This document shows positions 4,732 to 6,135 of a stretch of DNA of 6,135 nucleotides, piece after piece; the first letter of the stretch is position 1; each line of letters starts with the position of its first letter. A program made the translations under genes and the position numbers. Below the pieces are notes generated by a model, which was given only the letters and a program-made list of their open reading frames with translations, made no database searches and was not told where the DNA came from. The DNA is from Alphaproteobacteria bacterium (GTDB taxonomy: Bacteria > Pseudomonadota > Alphaproteobacteria > Reyranellales > Reyranellaceae), in assembly GCA_005884705.1 (NCBI GenBank), contig VBAF01000219.1:1-6135 (forward strand), given 5' to 3'.

Positions 4732-5616
4732 ATGGCTGACATGATCGGATTCATCGGCGTCGGCACCATGGGCGAGCCGATGTGCCGCAACCTGGCGCGC
4801 AAGAGTGGTGCCACCGTGCTGGCGGCCGACCGCAACCCCGAGCCGCTGCAGCGGCTCGAGGCCGACGGCGTGAAGAGCGCGTCGCTCGACGAGATCATCG
4901 CCAGTTGCCGGACGATCTTCCTGTCGCTGCCCGGCGGCAAGGAGGTCGAGGCGGTCACGCTCGGCGCCGGCGGCATCTTGTCCAAGGTGACGATGGGCTA
5001 CACCGTCATCGACACCAGCACCGCGCCGGTATCGCTCGCCCGCCGGCTCTATGCCGAGTTCGAAGGCAAGGCCTGCGCCTTCGCCGACGCGCCGATCGCG
5101 CGCACGCGGCAGGCCGCGATCGACGGCACGCTGTCGATCATGGTCGGTGGCACGCCCGAGACCTTCGCCCGCATCGAGCCCTTGCTGCGTCATCTCGCCA
5201 GCGAGGTCACCCATTGCGGCGAGGCGGGCGCGGGGCAGGCGGTCAAGATCCTGAACAACATGATCCTGTTCCAGACCGTGGTCGGGCTCGCCGAGGCGCT
5301 GTGCATCGCGCGCGCCAACGGCATCGACGGCAAGATCCTGTTCGAGACGCTGACCAAGGGCTCGGCCGATTCGTTCGGGCTGCGCAACCACGGCCTGAAG
5401 GCACTGCTGCCCGGCGTGTTTCCCGAGCGCGCCTTCTCGACCGACTACGCGCTGAAGGATCTCTCCTACGCCATCGAGATGGCCGAGGAGGCGGGCGTCC
5501 CGGCGCTCGGCGCCGACGTCGCACGCGAGCTGATGGAGCGCGCCAAGGAACTGGGCTTCTCCAAGGAATACTGGCCGGTCCTGATCAAGGCGATCGAGGA
5601 CGGGACCGGGAAGTAA
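4732..5616 (+). CDS. NAD(P)-dependent beta-hydroxyacid dehydrogenase (3-hydroxyisobutyrate dehydrogenase family)
   Basis: This is a 294-residue oxidoreductase of the family that includes 3-hydroxyisobutyrate dehydrogenase and tartronate semialdehyde reductase. The Rossmann domain starts with GFIGVGTMG (6-14; G9, G11 and G14 are the dinucleotide glycines). D33 at the end of the second strand favours NAD, though R34 beside it leaves NADP possible. The substrate loop is present as DTSTAP (94-99). Catalytic K172 sits in GQAVKILNN, with N176 as the usual partner. The all-helical C-terminal domain has KDLSYAIEMAEEAGVP (242-257). The second substrate loop is unusual: where the family usually reads Ser-Gly-Gly after DAP(V/I), this protein has Ala-Arg-Thr (123-125), so the substrate is probably not 3-hydroxyisobutyrate itself. 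The length is normal. The gene starts one base after the cupin stop codon. It ends 10 bases before the second inverted repeat. Confidence 0.92.
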   Translation: MADMIGFIGVGTMGEPMCRNLARKSGATVLAADRNPEPLQRLEADGVKSASLDEIIASCRTIFLSLPGGKEVEAVTLGAGGILSKVTMGYTVIDTSTAPVSLARRLYAEFEGKACAFADAPIARTRQAAIDGTLSIMVGGTPETFARIEPLLRHLASEVTHCGEAGAGQAVKILNNMILFQTVVGLAEALCIARANGIDGKILFETLTKGSADSFGLRNHGLKALLPGVFPERAFSTDYALKDLSYAIEMAEEAGVPALGADVARELMERAKELGFSKEYWPVLIKAIEDGTGK

Positions 5617-5626
5617 CAGCCGCAGA

Positions 5627-5696
5627 CTGTCATCCCGAGCGTAGCGAGGGATCTTTACTGCGGCCTAAAGATTCCTCGCTGCGCTCGGGATGACAG
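5627..5696. repeat. Long inverted repeat (dispersed element, copy 2)
   Basis: Bases 5627-5657 and 5666-5696 are 31-base inverted arms matching at 29 positions around an 8-base loop (5658-5665). This would make a very stable hairpin in RNA from either strand. The outer arm sequence, TGTCATCC(C/T)GAGCG, is shared with the element at 2007-2097, but this copy has a much shorter middle. It lies between two convergent genes: 10 bases after the dehydrogenase stop codon, and directly touching the stop codon of the lipoprotein gene (5697-5699). A bidirectional terminator or 3-prime-end stabilising role is likely. Confidence 0.9.
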
Positions 5697-6062
5697 CTAC
5701 TTTGGCTCAGGCGACGGCGACGCCGGCGGCGGCGCTTGGGTCTGCGGTTGTTTGACCTCGACCTGCTCGTAGCCCTTGGTGCGCATGCAGAACGCGGACA
5801 GCCGGTTCTGGAGGTAGAAGCGATCGTTGTCCTGGCGCATCTGCCACAGCATCCAGTTGCCACGATGCATGCCGATCGGCATGCCGAAGCCGCCCCACGG
5901 GTAATAGCCCCAAGGGTAGCGCATCGCTTCCTGTTGCGCGGCCTGGCGGCAGGCGACCATGTCGTTGGCGATGGTCTCGTCGGTGGCGCCCGGCTTGTCC
6001 CAGCGCATCGTGGCGCAACCCGCGACCGCGAGCATCAGCAGGACGGGCAGGACTTTGCGCAT
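5697..6062 (-). CDS. Small predicted outer-membrane or periplasmic lipoprotein
   Basis: This 121-residue protein has a lipoprotein signal: MRK, a hydrophobic stretch (4-14), and the lipobox Val-Ala-Gly-Cys with C16 as the lipidated residue. The next residues (Ala, Thr) do not include an Asp at +2, so sorting to the outer membrane is expected by the E. coli rule. The mature part starts with WDKPGATDETIANDMVACRQA (21-41) and later has AFCMRTKGYEQV (90-101). A Trp-x-KPG start and a Cys-x-x-x-KGY end are features I associate with small alphaproteobacterial lipoproteins of unknown function. C38 and C92 could form a disulfide. The centre (49-73) is strikingly rich in Trp, Tyr and Gly, with a short repeat PWGYYPWGGF (50-59). 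The C-terminus (105-120) is rich in Pro and Gln. The function is unknown. The gene is divergent from the gene starting at 6114. Confidence 0.8.
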   Translation of the reverse strand: MRKVLPVLLMLAVAGCATMRWDKPGATDETIANDMVACRQAAQQEAMRYPWGYYPWGGFGMPIGMHRGNWMLWQMRQDNDRFYLQNRLSAFCMRTKGYEQVEVKQPQTQAPPPASPSPEPK

Positions 6063-6098
6063 GGCGATGATATGGTCGGCGCTGATGGCCGAATTGTG

Positions 6099-6106
6099 AA
6101 GGGGAG
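6099..6106 (+). promoter_or_regulatory. Strong ribosome binding site for the gene at 6114
   Basis: AAGGGGAG lies 7 bases before the ATG at 6114. It is the clearest Shine-Dalgarno sequence in the window and supports that ATG as a real start. Confidence 0.7.
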
Positions 6107-6113
6107 AGCGTTC

Positions 6114-6135
6114 ATGGCGCGTATCGCCGTCGGGG
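6114..6135 (+). CDS. 5-prime end of a CDS cut by the window edge; possibly M81 (MlrC-like) family peptidase
   Basis: Only seven full codons are visible: Met-Ala-Arg-Ile-Ala-Val-Gly, followed by a codon starting with G. The strong ribosome binding site at 6099-6106 supports a true gene start. The sequence matches the usual beginning of M81/MlrC-type metallopeptidases as I know it (RIAVGGFQHETNTF), a family that includes the microcystin-degradation protein MlrC and is common in Alphaproteobacteria. Seven residues are too few to be sure, and other families also begin with a similar strand. It is divergent from the lipoprotein gene, with 51 bp between the start codons. Confidence 0.4.

Noticed and set aside
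4717..5391. A 224-codon minus-strand open frame opposite the dehydrogenase
   Set aside because: Its composition (rich in Arg, Gly, Asp, His) and lack of any motif mark it as a mirror of the well-supported dehydrogenase gene.
1..6135. A hidden defence, toxin-antitoxin or biosynthetic system
   Set aside because: All well-supported genes fall into common housekeeping or transport/regulatory families, in mostly single-gene units; no toxin-like pair, nuclease, helicase, reverse transcriptase or repeat array was seen.

Overview
This G+C-rich window (roughly two thirds G+C by eye) looks like ordinary chromosomal DNA of an alphaproteobacterium. The gene types fit Rhizobiales/Rhodospirillales, possibly a Reyranella- or Bradyrhizobium-like organism: a TrpX-type (ABC_sub_bind) solute-binding protein, a DHCW-type cupin, a 3-hydroxyisobutyrate-dehydrogenase-family enzyme, and the likely start of an M81/MlrC-type peptidase. 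The genus is a guess from gene content. I found no rRNA, tRNA, CRISPR array, insertion sequence, phage gene or recognisable defence or secretion system.

Layout, left to right. (1) A LysE/RhtB-type exporter on the minus strand is divergent from a small exported protein of unknown function on the plus strand. Their 130-bp spacer holds a perfect 8-bp inverted repeat. (2) A TetR-family regulator with a WHG-type C-terminal domain is preceded by two overlapping palindromes that look like an operator, and by a hairpin that covers its start codon. (3) The regulator converges on a GNAT acetyltransferase gene (minus). Between them lies a long imperfect inverted repeat. (4) The GNAT gene is divergent from a HAD-family hydrolase, with only 8 to 23 bp between the start codons. 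(5) The hydrolase converges, with a 12-bp gap, on a solute-binding protein gene (minus) that has no permease or ATPase gene beside it. (6) A divergent plus-strand pair follows: a small cupin and an NAD(P)-dependent beta-hydroxyacid dehydrogenase, one base apart and probably one operon. (7) The dehydrogenase converges on a small lipoprotein gene (minus), again across a long inverted repeat of the same family as the first. (8) The last 22 bases begin another plus-strand gene with a strong ribosome binding site.

Most genes are single-gene units in alternating orientation, so little joint function can be read from order. The clear exception is the cupin-dehydrogenase pair, which suggests small-molecule (hydroxyacid) metabolism. 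The most interesting non-coding signals are the paired dispersed inverted repeats, both lying between convergent genes, and the compound palindrome upstream of the TetR gene. I see no convincing evidence for a new multi-gene system here.
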